Source: Methanosphaera sp. WGK6
GTDB lineage: Archaea; Methanobacteriota; Methanobacteria; Methanobacteriales; Methanobacteriaceae
Direction: 5' to 3'
Assembly (NCBI RefSeq): GCF_001729965.1
Contig: NZ_JRWK01000006.1
Span: 1-64,000 of the forward strand
DNA: 64,000 nt
Part shown: in pieces, positions 9,742 through 19,775 of the stretch
How the letters are laid out: each line of letters starts with the position of its first letter
Position numbering within the stretch: the stretch's first letter is position 1
Program-made: the position numbers and the translations under genes
Notes under the pieces: generated by a model
Told to the model about the DNA's origin: nothing
Databases searched by the model: none
What the model saw: the letters and a program-made list of their open reading frames with translations, nothing else

Positions 9742-10489
9742 ATTATCACCTCTATATTTAATAATCTATTTTTGTAGTATTTATATGTATTGTTTTTTAA
9801 TTTCTATTTATATTATCTCTTTGATGTATAATATGGGTTTAATTAATTGGATTTATAATGTATATTCTATAATTAGTAAGTATTTTTAAATTATATCTTT
9901 TTATTGTCAGTATTTACTTAATTTTAAGTATAAGTTTATTAAGTATTAGGTACTTTAAAAAAAACATTTATTTCTTTAATCATAGATTAAAATAAAATGA
10001 TAGCTTTAATCATACATTAAAATAAGCTGTTTTATAAATAATAAAAAATAAAAAAAGAGTTTAATACTTACTTATATTAGTTAATTTAGTAAATAAATAT
10101 TATTTTACGTATAATTTTATAAAATAATTGTTTATTATTAATTATATTATATTATTTTAAATATACTATTATTAATATCATGTTTAACTAATTTTTATTA
10201 TTTAAAATAAAATAAAATAGTAATATATTTTAATTTTATAAATTAAACTATTTTAATTCTTTTTTTTAAAAATATTATTTTTTGACTATATGGGACTTTA
10301 AATAAGGGATTATCATTATCTTTTTCAAGTAATAGAATAATTATATATAATTATTAACATAAATATTATTTAATGTTAAATCATTAAAAAATACTAATTA
10401 TTTCATAAAAAATCAAAAGAAAATGATTTAAATTTTTATAATCACATTAATTGAATTTTTAGAACTAAATACTATAGGGAGTATATTTT
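9742..10489. other. 748-bp non-coding gap between histone and ABCE1 genes
   Basis: No open reading frame with a plausible start or ribosome site is visible. It should hold the divergent promoters: TATA-like elements near 9776-9783 (minus, histone) and near 10434-10442 (plus, ABCE1). The only notable structure is the pair of 22-bp repeats at 9974-10025. Composition is extremely AT-rich. Confidence 0.6.
9974..10025. promoter_or_regulatory. Tandem palindromic repeats, 30-bp spacing (operator-like)
   Basis: Two 22-bp copies, CTTTAATCATAnATTAAAATAA, start at 9974 and 10004 and differ at one base. Each contains the inverted repeat TTAATC-ATA-GATTAA (perfect in the first copy, one mismatch in the second). 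A 30-bp spacing is close to three helical turns, as expected for two dimers binding the same face of DNA. The sites are 233-285 bp upstream of the histone start and 465-515 bp upstream of the ABCE1 gene. Regulator and target are unknown. Confidence 0.45.
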
Positions 10490-12268
10490 TTGAGTCGAAT
10501 TGCTATATTAGAAAGGGATAAATGTCAACCAAAAAAATGTAATTATGCTTGTATTGAATACTGTCCAGGAGTAAGAATGGAAGAAGATACAATTATAATT
10601 AGTGAAGATGATAAAAAACCATTAATATCAGAAGAACTATGTTCTGGGTGTGGAATCTGTGTAAATAGGTGTGTATTTAATGCAATTAGTATTATAAACT
10701 TACCTGAAGTATTAACAGAACAACCAATACATAGATATGGACAAAATAGCTTTGAGTTATTTGGAATGCCAACAATAGAAGAAGGATCTGTTGTAGGATT
10801 ACTAGGACCAAATGGTATTGGAAAATCAACAATACTAAATATACTATCAGGACAAATCATACCTAACTTCGGAAATTATGAAGAAGAAGGTTCATGGGAT
10901 AATGTAATAGAATATTTCAAAGGTTCACAACTACAAAATTACTTTAAAAAACTAAGTAATAATGAAATAAAACTAGCATACAAACCACAAATGGTAGATC
11001 AATTACCAAAAGTAGTAAAAGGAAAAGTATCAGAACTACTAGAAAGTGTAGATGAAAGAAATAAATTAGATGAAGTAGTTGAAAAACTAGAACTAAAAAC
11101 TACTTTAAATAGAAAACTAGATAAGCTATCTGGTGGAGAATTACAGAGAATAGCAATAGCTGCAACAGTATTAAGAGATGCAAATTTCTACTACATAGAT
11201 GAACCAACATCATGGTTAGATGTAAAACAAAGATTAAACACAGTAGAAGTAATACGAGATCTAACTGAAGAAAATCGTAATGTACTAGTAATTGAACACG
11301 ATTTAGCAACACTTGATGCAATGAGTGACTATGTACATGTAATGTATGGTGAAGAAGGAGCATATGGTGTAGTCTCAAAATTAAGAGGAGTAAGAGTAGG
11401 AATTAATGCATATATAAATGGATTTTTAACTGAAGAAAACATAAGAATACGAAAACAACCAATAGAATTTGAAATAAGACCACCAAGTGATTTAATAGAA
11501 TCAGAAACAATAACAAAATACACAAATTTCCATAAAAAATATGATAACTTTGAATTAAAAGTAGATGAAGGAGAAATAAATCAAAGTCAAGTAATAACAG
11601 CATTTGGACCAAATGGTATAGGTAAAACAACATATGCAAAAATATTAGCTGGTGTAACAGAACCAGATTCAGGGGATGTTGAAGAAGAAATAAAAATTGC
11701 ATATAAACCACAATATATATTATCTGATTTTGAAGGATCTGTACAAGACTTTTTATATATGCATGCAAGAGGTTATGGAACAAATGTATTTAAGACTGAT
11801 ATTTCAAAACCATTTGACTTAGATAAAATTTTAGATAAACAAGTAAGTAAATTATCTGGTGGGGAATTACAAAGATTAGCAACAGCAGTAACACTATCTC
11901 AAGATGCAGATGTTTATTTACTAGATGAACCTACTGCATTTCTTGATGTAGAACAAAGACTCAAAATAGCAAAAGCAATAAAACATTTAATTACAAGAGA
12001 TGATACATCAGCAATAATTATAGATCACGATATAGTATTTATTGACTACATATCAGATAGAGCAATGGTATTTTATGGAAAATCAGGTTCTTCTGGTCAT
12101 GCAACAGCTCCAATAAACTTAAGGGATGCGATGAATAAATTTTTATCTGATGTGAAAATAACATTTAGGCGAGATAAAGAAACAAACAGGCCAAGAGTAA
12201 ATAAACTAGAAAGTTATCTTGACCGTGAACAAAAAGAAAAAGGTGAATATTACTATCTTGAAGAATAA
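10490..12268 (+). CDS. ABCE1/Rli1-type ribosome recycling ATPase
   Basis: ABCE1 splits post-termination ribosomes into subunits using two ABC ATPase sites and an Fe-S domain. The 592-residue product shows two 4Fe-4S cysteine sets (C12, C17, C21, C25 and C51, C54, C57, C61), a first Walker [10 protein letters not shown] at 106-114 with LSGGELQR near 209, and a second Walker [10 protein letters not shown] near 374 with LSGGELQR near 456. The hinge and C-terminal regions fit the family and the length is typical. The start is TTG, seven bases after GGGAG. The radical-SAM gene follows 24 bp downstream and may share the transcript. Confidence 0.96.
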   Translation: MSRIAILERDKCQPKKCNYACIEYCPGVRMEEDTIIISEDDKKPLISEELCSGCGICVNRCVFNAISIINLPEVLTEQPIHRYGQNSFELFGMPTIEEGSVVGLLGPNGIGKSTILNILSGQIIPNFGNYEEEGSWDNVIEYFKGSQLQNYFKKLSNNEIKLAYKPQMVDQLPKVVKGKVSELLESVDERNKLDEVVEKLELKTTLNRKLDKLSGGELQRIAIAATVLRDANFYYIDEPTSWLDVKQRLNTVEVIRDLTEENRNVLVIEHDLATLDAMSDYVHVMYGEEGAYGVVSKLRGVRVGINAYINGFLTEENIRIRKQPIEFEIRPPSDLIESETITKYTNFHKKYDNFELKVDEGEINQSQVITAFGPNGIGKTTYAKILAGVTEPDSGDVEEEIKIAYKPQYILSDFEGSVQDFLYMHARGYGTNVFKTDISKPFDLDKILDKQVSKLSGGELQRLATAVTLSQDADVYLLDEPTAFLDVEQRLKIAKAIKHLITRDDTSAIIIDHDIVFIDYISDRAMVFYGKSGSSGHATAPINLRDAMNKFLSDVKITFRRDKETNRPRVNKLESYLDREQKEKGEYYYLEE

Positions 12269-12292
12269 AAAACTTCAAATGAAGGTGAAATA

Positions 12293-13465
12293 ATGCATAT
12301 AATGATAATACCAACAATGGGATGTCCAGCAAACTGTAGTTATTGTTGGAGTTCAGAAACAACATCACTTGTAATGTCAAAAGAAACAATGGATGATACA
12401 GTAGAATGGTTAAAAAATTTTAAAAAAGAACCTGTAACATTCACATTCCATGGTGGTGAACCATTATTAGCAGGTTATGATTTCTATGAATATGCATTAA
12501 ATAAAATTGCTACTGAATTAGATTTCTTATATCCTGCATTTGCCATACAAACAAATTTATGGTTAATGGATGATCATTTAGCAGAATTATTTAAGAATTA
12601 TGAAGTACCTATAGGTAGTAGTCTGGATGGTCCAAAAGAATTAAATGATATTCAACGAGGAGTAGGTTACTATGAAAAAACAATTAAAGGTTATGAAATT
12701 GCTAAAAAACATGGTCTTAGGGTAAGTTTTATTAGTACTTTCACAAATTATTCTATTAAACGTAAGGAAGAAATCTTTAATTTCTTTAAAGATAATGGAT
12801 TTAATCTGAAAATACATCCAGCGCTACCCTCAATCAAAAGTCATAAAAGTGATAATTTTACACTTGAACCTGAAGATTATGGTGAATTATTATTATATTT
12901 GTTAGATCAATATCTTGACTTAGCAGATAGAATTGAATTAAAAAATATAGATCATTTATGTAAAGGTGCATTTGTACGTAAAGGATTAGTATGTACTTAT
13001 GTTGATTGTATGGGAAGTACCTTTGCAGTAGGACCTGATGGTAGTATTTATCCATGTTATCGTTTTGTAGATATGCCTGATTATGTTATTGGTCATGTAT
13101 CTGATAAACCAACATATGATGAATTGATGGATAGTAAAGCTGAAAAATTATTGCTTGAATATAAAGACTTTGTGGATGAAGATTGTAAAAATTGTAAGCA
13201 TATTGATTATTGTAGGGGTGGTTGTCCATATAATGCTCTTACAATAAGTAATCATGAAGTTAACTGTGTTGACCCTCATTGTAAAGCATATAAAATGATT
13301 TATGATGAAATTGATGAAGCTTTAAATCAAAAATTAAACATAGCCTTTGATGAATTAAATGATGTTGTTGAAAAAGATTTTAATTTCACATTAAATGTTG
13401 GCTTTGAAAATCAGGAAAATAACACAGGTAAAAAGTTTACTGTAATGGATATTGCAATGAAATAA
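12293..13465 (+). CDS. Radical-SAM/SPASM enzyme (putative peptide-modifying or sulfatase-maturase-like)
   Basis: The 390-residue product begins with the radical-SAM cluster motif CPANCSYC (C11, C15, C18), followed by HGGEPLLAG (SAM-binding GGE). Its C-terminal third has a SPASM-type auxiliary cluster region: GPDGSIYPCYRF, then DCKNCKHIDYCRGGCPY. This arrangement is shared by anaerobic sulfatase maturases and RiPP-modifying enzymes. A SPASM protein without a sulfatase nearby, in a methanogen, resembles the putative peptide-modifying radical-SAM families described in archaea. No small precursor peptide gene is visible in the adjacent spacers. It lies 24 bp after the ABCE1 gene with GGTGA before the ATG. 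Substrate unknown. Confidence 0.8.
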   Translation: MHIMIIPTMGCPANCSYCWSSETTSLVMSKETMDDTVEWLKNFKKEPVTFTFHGGEPLLAGYDFYEYALNKIATELDFLYPAFAIQTNLWLMDDHLAELFKNYEVPIGSSLDGPKELNDIQRGVGYYEKTIKGYEIAKKHGLRVSFISTFTNYSIKRKEEIFNFFKDNGFNLKIHPALPSIKSHKSDNFTLEPEDYGELLLYLLDQYLDLADRIELKNIDHLCKGAFVRKGLVCTYVDCMGSTFAVGPDGSIYPCYRFVDMPDYVIGHVSDKPTYDELMDSKAEKLLLEYKDFVDEDCKNCKHIDYCRGGCPYNALTISNHEVNCVDPHCKAYKMIYDEIDEALNQKLNIAFDELNDVVEKDFNFTLNVGFENQENNTGKKFTVMDIAMK

Positions 13466-13486
13466 TTTCTATTTTTTTTAATATTG

Positions 13487-13521
13487 TGGAATTAAGTTAT
13501 ATTCCATACTTATTTTTTTTT
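13487..13521 (+). terminator. Hairpin plus T9 after the radical-SAM gene
   Basis: TGGAAT and ATTCCA form a 6-bp stem around an 8-nt loop, followed by a run of nine T. The position, 22 bp after the stop codon, fits an intrinsic terminator. Confidence 0.6.
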
Positions 13522-13578
13522 ATTATTAAGATTTCTATAAATACTGATTCAACACTCTTTTTTTTTAAAAAGAAATAC

Positions 13579-13596
13579 AATGGTTTTTAAACCATT
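13579..13596 (-). terminator. Perfect 8-bp hairpin at the end of the ALS-like gene
   Basis: AATGGTTT-TT-AAACCATT spans the stop codon of the minus-strand gene. On that strand it is followed by a T-rich stretch (GTATTTCTTTTT), consistent with termination. Confidence 0.5.
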
Positions 13597-15181
13597 ATGG
13601 TAGAGGTATATGTACATCATCTACATTAATATTGAATAAATGTGGTTTTTTATTCTTTTTAGCTTCTCTTATTTTTGTTGTTAGCTCTTCAAGGGATGTT
13701 ATATTATCTGATTCTATATCATAAGCTTCAGCTATTTTTATAAAATCAGGGTTATTTAATGTTACCTGGTATTGTGGTAAATTGGCCATATCCTGCCATT
13801 GTTTTATGATTCCTAGAAGATTGTTGTTAATGATGAATATGATAATTGGTAGTTTGTATGTACTTATTACACCTAATTCTTGTATTGTCATTTGTATAGA
13901 TCCATCACCTGTTGTGGCAAAGATTATATCGTCTGGTCTTGCAAAAGATGCTCCAATACTTGCAGGTATTGAATAACCCATTGGACCAAAACCTCCAGGG
14001 AATAACATTTGGGATTGTTTGGTAATTGTGGAATCTATTGTTAGGTATGTTGGTGTTGTTCCAGCATCAATTGTCATAGTTATGTTATCTGTTACTTCAT
14101 TAAGTATGGTTTCTATAACTTTTTCTGGATGTAGTTTTTTTGTTTCACAGTATACTTTATTTTGTATATCTTCTTGGTTATTTATTCTAATTTTCCATTT
14201 ATTATTATTTACTGGAAGTTTATTTTCATTTAGTTTGATTAAAAATTCTTTTATGTTATTGTTATAGAAGTATTTTGCATGGTTTTGTTCTTTTTTTGTA
14301 TTAATTTGTACTATGTTTTCAGTGTTTATGTGACTTGTTGTTCTGTCACTTAATCTAGAACCAAAAGCTAGTATTAAATCTGCATGTTCTGAAGCATAGT
14401 TTGCTTTCTTAGTTCCTCTGTTTCCAATTAATCCAAGATTTCTTTTATTTTCTTCAGATAGTATTCCTCGTGCATGGTATGTTGTAGTCATAGGTATTTT
14501 TGTTTTTTCAATAAATTTGATTAATTCATTTGTTGCTCCTGCATAATTAACTCCAGAACCTACAATAATTAATGGTTTTTCAGCATCTTCTATTAATTTA
14601 ATTACTTCTTTAATATCAGATTCGAGTGGTGCTTTTATTTTATTTCCTTTTATTACTTTGTGGTCTACATTCATTGGTTTAATTTGTATATCTTTAGGTA
14701 TGTTTATGTGAAAGGGGCCTGTTATTCCTTGTTCATTATTATTAAAAATTTCTTCAATGTTATTCTCTAATTTTTCAGGAGTAGATGAATAAAATGATTT
14801 TAAAGTAATTGGTTTAAATACAGTATTAATATCTAAATCTTGGAATGAATCAGTTCCCTTATCTTTCTTTGAAACATCTCCTGTTATAACAATAAGAGGA
14901 ACATTATCCTTATATGCTGTGGATACACCCATTACTAAATTCATAGCACCAGGACCCGCAGTAGCTAAACAAACACCATACTTGCCTGTTATACGTGCAT
15001 ATGCATCAGCTGCATGTACAGCACCTTGTTCATGTCTCATAAGTATATGTTTAATATTAGATTTACGAAGTGCTTCATATATTGGAATTATTTGTTCTCC
15101 AGGATAACCAAAAACATATTCAACCCCATATGATTCTAGTTTATCTACTAAATACTGTGCAATATTCTTGTTTATTTTCAT
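13595..15181 (-). CDS. Thiamine-diphosphate enzyme, acetolactate synthase large-subunit-like
   Basis: The 528-residue product has the three-domain layout of TPP enzymes. The catalytic glutamate is E51 in MRHEQGAVHAADAYAR. The C-terminal TPP/metal motif starts at GDGS, residue 425, and ends with NNN about 26 residues later. Acetolactate synthase condenses pyruvate (or pyruvate plus 2-oxobutyrate) for branched-chain amino acids. No regulatory small subunit (ilvN) is adjacent and no other ilv gene is in the window, so this may be a second, stand-alone paralogue with another 2-oxo acid substrate. The start ATG follows GGGAGGT. Its stop is covered by a hairpin, and the dUTPase gene lies 11 bp upstream on the same strand. 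Confidence 0.8.
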   Translation of the reverse strand: MKINKNIAQYLVDKLESYGVEYVFGYPGEQIIPIYEALRKSNIKHILMRHEQGAVHAADAYARITGKYGVCLATAGPGAMNLVMGVSTAYKDNVPLIVITGDVSKKDKGTDSFQDLDINTVFKPITLKSFYSSTPEKLENNIEEIFNNNEQGITGPFHINIPKDIQIKPMNVDHKVIKGNKIKAPLESDIKEVIKLIEDAEKPLIIVGSGVNYAGATNELIKFIEKTKIPMTTTYHARGILSEENKRNLGLIGNRGTKKANYASEHADLILAFGSRLSDRTTSHINTENIVQINTKKEQNHAKYFYNNNIKEFLIKLNENKLPVNNNKWKIRINNQEDIQNKVYCETKKLHPEKVIETILNEVTDNITMTIDAGTTPTYLTIDSTITKQSQMLFPGGFGPMGYSIPASIGASFARPDDIIFATTGDGSIQMTIQELGVISTYKLPIIIFIINNNLLGIIKQWQDMANLPQYQVTLNNPDFIKIAEAYDIESDNITSLEELTTKIREAKKNKKPHLFNINVDDVHIPLP

Positions 15182-15192
15182 GAATTACCTCC

Positions 15193-15654
15193 CTATTTTT
15201 TCTCTTGATAACTACCATTATATTCACCAGAACCACTAACTGGGAATACAACTGCTTGAGCTATTCTTTCACCTTTTTTAATTTTATATGAGTATTCTCC
15301 ATTATTAACTACCATAAACTGGAGAGTTCCATAAAATCCTGGATCACCTACAGCTGTATGCACTGATATAAAAGAACGTAGTAAAGTAGATCTGGGGAGA
15401 TATAACATAGTATATCCTTTTGGAATGTTAGTTTTACCCTCTATTGTAACACTATATGCTGTTTTTGGTTCTAATGTGTAAATATTGTCTTCACAGTTAA
15501 TCTCTTCAAGTTCAGGTAAGTTTTTCTCATTATTAATTAATGAACCTGGTCCTACTTGTCTATAAATTTTGTCTAGTTTAAGATCTATGCCTGATGGTTG
15601 TATTGAATCCTTGTATTCTGGAAATAATTTTAATAATTCTTTTTCTCCTAACAT
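15193..15654 (-). CDS. dut: Archaeal dUTPase of the dCTP deaminase family
   Basis: The 153-residue product belongs to the trimeric dUTPase/dCTP deaminase superfamily. PRSTLLR near residues 87-93 and HTAVGDPGFYGTLQF (substrate and metal pocket) are the diagnostic motifs; GERIAQAVVFP lies near the C-terminus. It hydrolyses dUTP to dUMP and pyrophosphate; some archaeal relatives also deaminate dCTP, so bifunctionality is not excluded. The ATG follows GGAGA. It lies 11 bp upstream of the ALS-like gene, likely on one transcript, though the two are functionally unrelated. Confidence 0.85.
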   Translation of the reverse strand: MLGEKELLKLFPEYKDSIQPSGIDLKLDKIYRQVGPGSLINNEKNLPELEEINCEDNIYTLEPKTAYSVTIEGKTNIPKGYTMLYLPRSTLLRSFISVHTAVGDPGFYGTLQFMVVNNGEYSYKIKKGERIAQAVVFPVSGSGEYNGSYQEKK

Positions 15655-15785
15655 GATTAAGGTCTCCTTTAATAATATTTATTCTTATTACAGTTATTTA
15701 ATGTTAATCTTATAATGTTTATAAAACAAATATATAAATCATAAATATCATGAAAACATGAAACTAAATAATAGGAGGAGTAAAA

Positions 15786-16646
15786 TTGGCTGAATTTATG
15801 GATTTAGTGAAAATATTTCTAAGAGGATTACTCATGGGAACATCAGACATAATGCCTGGTATTTCTGGTGGAACGATAGCTTTAATCACAGGAATATATG
15901 ATAAACTAATTAGTTCTATAAGTAATATTAAACTATTATTTTTAAAACCACTATTTAAAGGAGATTTAAATGGTTTTAAGAATCAATTATTGGAAGAAAT
16001 AGATTTTAAATTTTTCATACCTCTAGGATTAGGTATTATAATTGCAATGATTGTAATGGCAGGTATAATTAACTTTTTATTAACTGATTATGCTGGTTTC
16101 ACATATTCATTCTTTGCAGGATTAATATTAGCATCCATCTATATATTATATAAACAATTAGATGCATTTAATATTAAATCAATATTAATCTCAGTAATAT
16201 TTACAATACTAGGTTATATATTTGTAGGTTTAAATCCTATACAAGCAACACACTCACTACCTGTATTATTTATATCTGGATTTATAGCAATATGTGCAAT
16301 GTTATTACCGGGAATATCTGGTTCATCATTATTACTATTATTAGGACAATATGAATATATAATTGAAGCACTTCATAATTTAGAACTAGTGAAACTAATA
16401 ATATTTGTATTAGGTGCAGCAATAGGATTTATGGGAATGTCCAGAGTAATAAAATACTTACTTGAAAATCATAAACAAACAACAGTTGCTGGTCTTATAG
16501 GTATAATGATAGGATCTATGAGAATACCTCTACAACAAATAGTTGGAGTGCAAACAACTGCACTACCTATATGTATCATAATTGGAATAATAGGAATGGC
16601 AATAGTTTTAGTAATTGAATTAAAATCAAACTATGAATTAATATAA
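15786..16646 (+). CDS. DUF368 family membrane protein
   Basis: A 286-residue integral membrane protein with about eight helices. It carries the family's two inverted glycine-rich motifs, SDIMPGISGGTIAL near residue 20 and CAMLLPGISGSSLLLL in the middle, which suggests an internally duplicated transporter fold. DUF368 proteins occur in bacteria and archaea; a role as polyprenyl-phosphate flippase has been proposed for related families, but the function here is not shown. The start is TTG after AGGAGGAG (spacing about six); ATG at 15798 is the alternative. The following methyltransferase overlaps as TAATGG, so the genes are coupled. Confidence 0.8.
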   Translation: MAEFMDLVKIFLRGLLMGTSDIMPGISGGTIALITGIYDKLISSISNIKLLFLKPLFKGDLNGFKNQLLEEIDFKFFIPLGLGIIIAMIVMAGIINFLLTDYAGFTYSFFAGLILASIYILYKQLDAFNIKSILISVIFTILGYIFVGLNPIQATHSLPVLFISGFIAICAMLLPGISGSSLLLLLGQYEYIIEALHNLELVKLIIFVLGAAIGFMGMSRVIKYLLENHKQTTVAGLIGIMIGSMRIPLQQIVGVQTTALPICIIIGIIGMAIVLVIELKSNYELI

Positions 16647-17308
16647 TGGAGATATATACTTTGTATGAAAACAATTATAATCCAAATATAAACAAAACAA
16701 TAATATATTATGATGAAATGACTGATGCATTAATAAATGCAATTCCAGATAACAAATCAAATCCTAGAATATTAGATTTAGGTTGTGGAACTGGTGGACT
16801 TGTAACAAAAATATTTAAAAGATTTCCTAAAGCTCATGTAGTATGTGTAGATATATCTAATGTAATGATTGAAATAGCAAAGGAAAACCTATCAGACTAT
16901 GATAATGTTGAATTCATACAAGATGATTTTACAAAAATGAAATTTACTAGTAATTATGATGCAGTAATATCCTCAGTAACACTAAATTATCTTTCATATG
17001 AATCTAAAAAGAAATTACTTGAAAAAGTATATGATGCATTAAATAAAGGTGGTGTATTTTACAATGCTGACTTTTTAATGCCAAATAGTAAATATAATGA
17101 TATACTAAATCAAAGAAAATTTGAAGAATATCTTAAAGAAAAAGATATATTAATACAAAATGCAACAGACAATGAAAAAACAAAGAAATATACTTCATCA
17201 TTCACAGTATTAGGAATAATAAAATTACTTGATTCAATTGGATTTAAAGAAATTGATTTAATATGGAAATATTATTCAAATGGGGTTCTTGGCGGAACAA
17301 AACTATAA
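16646..17308 (+). CDS. Class I SAM-dependent methyltransferase (copy 1)
   Basis: The 220-residue product has a Rossmann-type SAM-binding motif ILDLGCGTGGL near residues 45-55, followed by VDIS and DDFT acidic motifs. Its C-terminal half ends in GFKEIDLIWKYYSNGVLGGTKL-type sequence that is nearly shared with the next gene, so the two arose by tandem duplication. Compared with copy 2, the N-terminus is diverged (no LKEHFNKAAEDYD) and the post-III region reads TLNYL rather than ALHHI, so substrate use may have changed. The ATG overlaps the stop of the DUF368 gene. The methyl acceptor is unknown. Confidence 0.8.
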   Translation: MEIYTLYENNYNPNINKTIIYYDEMTDALINAIPDNKSNPRILDLGCGTGGLVTKIFKRFPKAHVVCVDISNVMIEIAKENLSDYDNVEFIQDDFTKMKFTSNYDAVISSVTLNYLSYESKKKLLEKVYDALNKGGVFYNADFLMPNSKYNDILNQRKFEEYLKEKDILIQNATDNEKTKKYTSSFTVLGIIKLLDSIGFKEIDLIWKYYSNGVLGGTKL

Positions 17309-17325
17309 AAAAAAGGAGATGAACT

Positions 17326-18003
17326 ATGTCTGACTTAAAAGAACATTTTAATAAAGCAGCAGAAGACTATGATAATTTAATAAATAAAACATTAATAAAT
17401 TATGATGAAATGATAACTGCACTAATAAATGCAATACCTGATAATGAAGAACCAAGAATATTAGATCTTGGCTGTGGAACAGGAAACATAACACAAAAAG
17501 TACTAGAACGATTTCCAAATGCAAAAATAACATGTCTTGATTTATCAGATAAAATGATAAAACTTGCAAAAGAAAAACTAGCAGGCTATGATAATGTAGA
17601 ATATGTATTGGGAGACTTCACAATAATTGATATAATTGATAAATATGATGCAATAATATCTTCATTAGCATTACATCATATACCTACTGATGAAGGTAAA
17701 AAGAAGATGTATCAACATATATATAATGCATTAAATGAAGGTGGAGTATTCTATAATGCAGATGTAATAAAACCAAATAGTAAATATAATGCAAAATTAA
17801 ATGAACGTATGAATGATAAATATATGCAAGACAATGGAGTATCTAAAGATACTCAAGATAATCATAAACAAAAACGAGAAAATAATGATATTCCTATAAC
17901 CCTTATAGCACATCTGAAACTACTTGAAGAAGTAGGATTTAAAGAAATTGATGTAATTTGGAAATATTATGCAAATGCAGTATATGGTGGAACAAGATTA
18001 TAA
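17326..18003 (+). CDS. Class I SAM-dependent methyltransferase (copy 2)
   Basis: The 225-residue product is a close paralogue of the gene just upstream. It shows ILDLGCGTGNI (motif I), LDLS after beta-2, GDFT, and SSLALHHIP, the last typical of small-molecule methyltransferases of the UbiE/Tam group. It starts with the common FNKAAEDYD helix. The ATG follows AAGGAGATG with good spacing. The 17-bp gap to copy 1 suggests a single operon with the DUF368 gene. Substrate unknown. Confidence 0.82.
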   Translation: MSDLKEHFNKAAEDYDNLINKTLINYDEMITALINAIPDNEEPRILDLGCGTGNITQKVLERFPNAKITCLDLSDKMIKLAKEKLAGYDNVEYVLGDFTIIDIIDKYDAIISSLALHHIPTDEGKKKMYQHIYNALNEGGVFYNADVIKPNSKYNAKLNERMNDKYMQDNGVSKDTQDNHKQKRENNDIPITLIAHLKLLEEVGFKEIDVIWKYYANAVYGGTRL

Positions 18004-18023
18004 TTCCACTATACTATAACTTC

Positions 18024-18047
18024 CTCTTTTATAATATTAAAAAAGAG
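18024..18047 (+). terminator. Possible terminator after the methyltransferase pair
   Basis: CTCTTTT and AAAAGAG pair over a 10-nt AT-rich loop, with a short T5 stretch a few bases further. The T-tract is weak. Confidence 0.35.
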
Positions 18048-18108
18048 AAATACTATTTTTAAGAAAATAAATTTAAATAAAAAGAGTTATTTGGTAAGAA
18101 ACCTAATT

Positions 18109-19497
18109 CTAAGCTTCTTCTTCACCAAATATTTGATTAATCATCCATGAAGGTTCAAATTCCATTAAATCATCATAAGATTGACCTGTACCTATAAATA
18201 ATATTGGTTTATTAATTACATGTCCTATAGATATAGCTGCTCCACCCTTAGCATCTGCATCAGCTTTAGTTAAAATAATACCATCAATATCTATGACTTC
18301 ATTGAATTTAGTTGCTTGTTCAGTAGCATCATTTCCCATTAATGCATCTCCAACATAAAGCACAATATCTGGTTGTGATACTCTTTTAATTTTTTTCATT
18401 TCATCCATAAGGTTAGCATTTGTTTGCATACGACCTGATGTATCAATCAATACAACATCTTTACCTGTTGCTTTTGCATGTTCAACAGTATCATATGCAA
18501 CAGCTGCAGGATCAGAGTTACGTTCATGTTTTATTATTTTAAGATTTAAGTTTTTAGCATGATATTCTAGTTGTTCAATAGCTCCCGCTCTAAATGTATC
18601 TGATGCACCAAGTACTGATGAGTAATTATGTTTTTCAAGATATTTTGCTATTTTAGCAATAGTTGTTGTTTTACCAGTACCATTAATACCTACAAACATT
18701 ATTTTATAAGGTTCTCCTTTTGATTTAGCTGCTTCAATATCACCTAATAAATCATAATATCCATTATCTATAATCTCAGTTATAGCTTTTTTAAGTGCAT
18801 TTGTTGTAAATAATTCCATATCTCCTCGACGTTTAATTTTACGTCCTATAAGATCTTCTTTTACTGCTTCAACTATTCTGTCAGCAACATCAAATGCAAC
18901 ATCACCTTCAATGAGGGAAAATTCTAATTCTTCAAGAATTTCTTCAATATCTTCTTCTTTAATTGTTTTTTTAGTAATAAATCCAAATCTACTACCTTTT
19001 TCTTCTCCATCATATTTTGTTTCTTTTTCAGCATCTGATTTTTCTTCAGATTCTTCTTTAATTTCTGATGGTTCGTTAATAGTTTCGTCTTCTTCAGAGA
19101 GGGAATCTTCTAGTTTTTCTTCACTAGTATCGTTTGATTGTTTTTCAAGTTCTTCTTGTTCTGGTTCTTTTTCCTCTTCATCTTCTTTTTTATTTTTATT
19201 TCTTCGTAAGAATCCAAAAAATCCTTTTTTATCTTCTTTTTCTTCTTCAGAGTCAGATTCTTCTTCAGTTTCATCTATTGTTTCTTCTTCCAGAGGTTCA
19301 TGGGATTTTTCTTCAGTTTCATCAGCTGATTTTTCCTCTTCTTCGTTAGATTCTACTTCTTCTGTTTCACTAGTTTCTTCTATTTCTTCTTCAACAGGTT
19401 CTTCAATAGATTCTTGTTCAGTTATTTCATCTTCAGGTACTGCTTTTTCTGAATCTTTTATTGTTTTATTTATTCGTTTACGTATGAAATCAAACAA
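18109..19497 (-). CDS. ftsY: Signal recognition particle receptor FtsY
   Basis: FtsY docks SRP-ribosome complexes at the membrane. The 462-residue product has a C-terminal NG GTPase domain: GINGTGKTTTIAK (P-loop) at 270-282, DTFRAGAIEQL, DTSGRMQ, TKADADAKGG and FIGTGQSYDDL. About the first 170 residues form a highly acidic Glu/Ser-rich low-complexity region, interrupted by a basic KKGFFGFLRRNKNKK patch that may touch the membrane. The start is TTG. Downstream on the same strand is no gene; upstream lies the translation cluster, 280 bp away. Confidence 0.96.
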   Translation of the reverse strand: MFDFIRKRINKTIKDSEKAVPEDEITEQESIEEPVEEEIEETSETEEVESNEEEEKSADETEEKSHEPLEEETIDETEEESDSEEEKEDKKGFFGFLRRNKNKKEDEEEKEPEQEELEKQSNDTSEEKLEDSLSEEDETINEPSEIKEESEEKSDAEKETKYDGEEKGSRFGFITKKTIKEEDIEEILEELEFSLIEGDVAFDVADRIVEAVKEDLIGRKIKRRGDMELFTTNALKKAITEIIDNGYYDLLGDIEAAKSKGEPYKIMFVGINGTGKTTTIAKIAKYLEKHNYSSVLGASDTFRAGAIEQLEYHAKNLNLKIIKHERNSDPAAVAYDTVEHAKATGKDVVLIDTSGRMQTNANLMDEMKKIKRVSQPDIVLYVGDALMGNDATEQATKFNEVIDIDGIILTKADADAKGGAAISIGHVINKPILFIGTGQSYDDLMEFEPSWMINQIFGEEEA

Positions 19498-19775
19498 GTT
19501 TTCACAATCCTTATTATATTTTTTTTAGGTGGCTATGTGTATTGTTTTATAATTATGTTTTTACTCAATAAAAAATGTAATGATTTTCATATGTTTTAAA
19601 GAATTGTTTAATAAATTTTTAAATAAAGAAATATTATAATGATTATAATTTAACATATCTTGTTATATTAGTTAATTTTAGAATTAATTAAATATTTAAA
19701 ATTAGAAAATATTTTTTTTTTAGAATTAGTTTTATGGGAGTTGATAAAAAAAAGAGTAGAGATAACTAAAAGTAC

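Noticed and set aside
18911-19528. Long Ser-rich reading frame opposite the ftsY N-terminus
   Set aside because: It is the antisense of the Glu/Ser-rich low-complexity region of ftsY (GAA/TCT codons read backwards); no ribosome site or recognisable domain.
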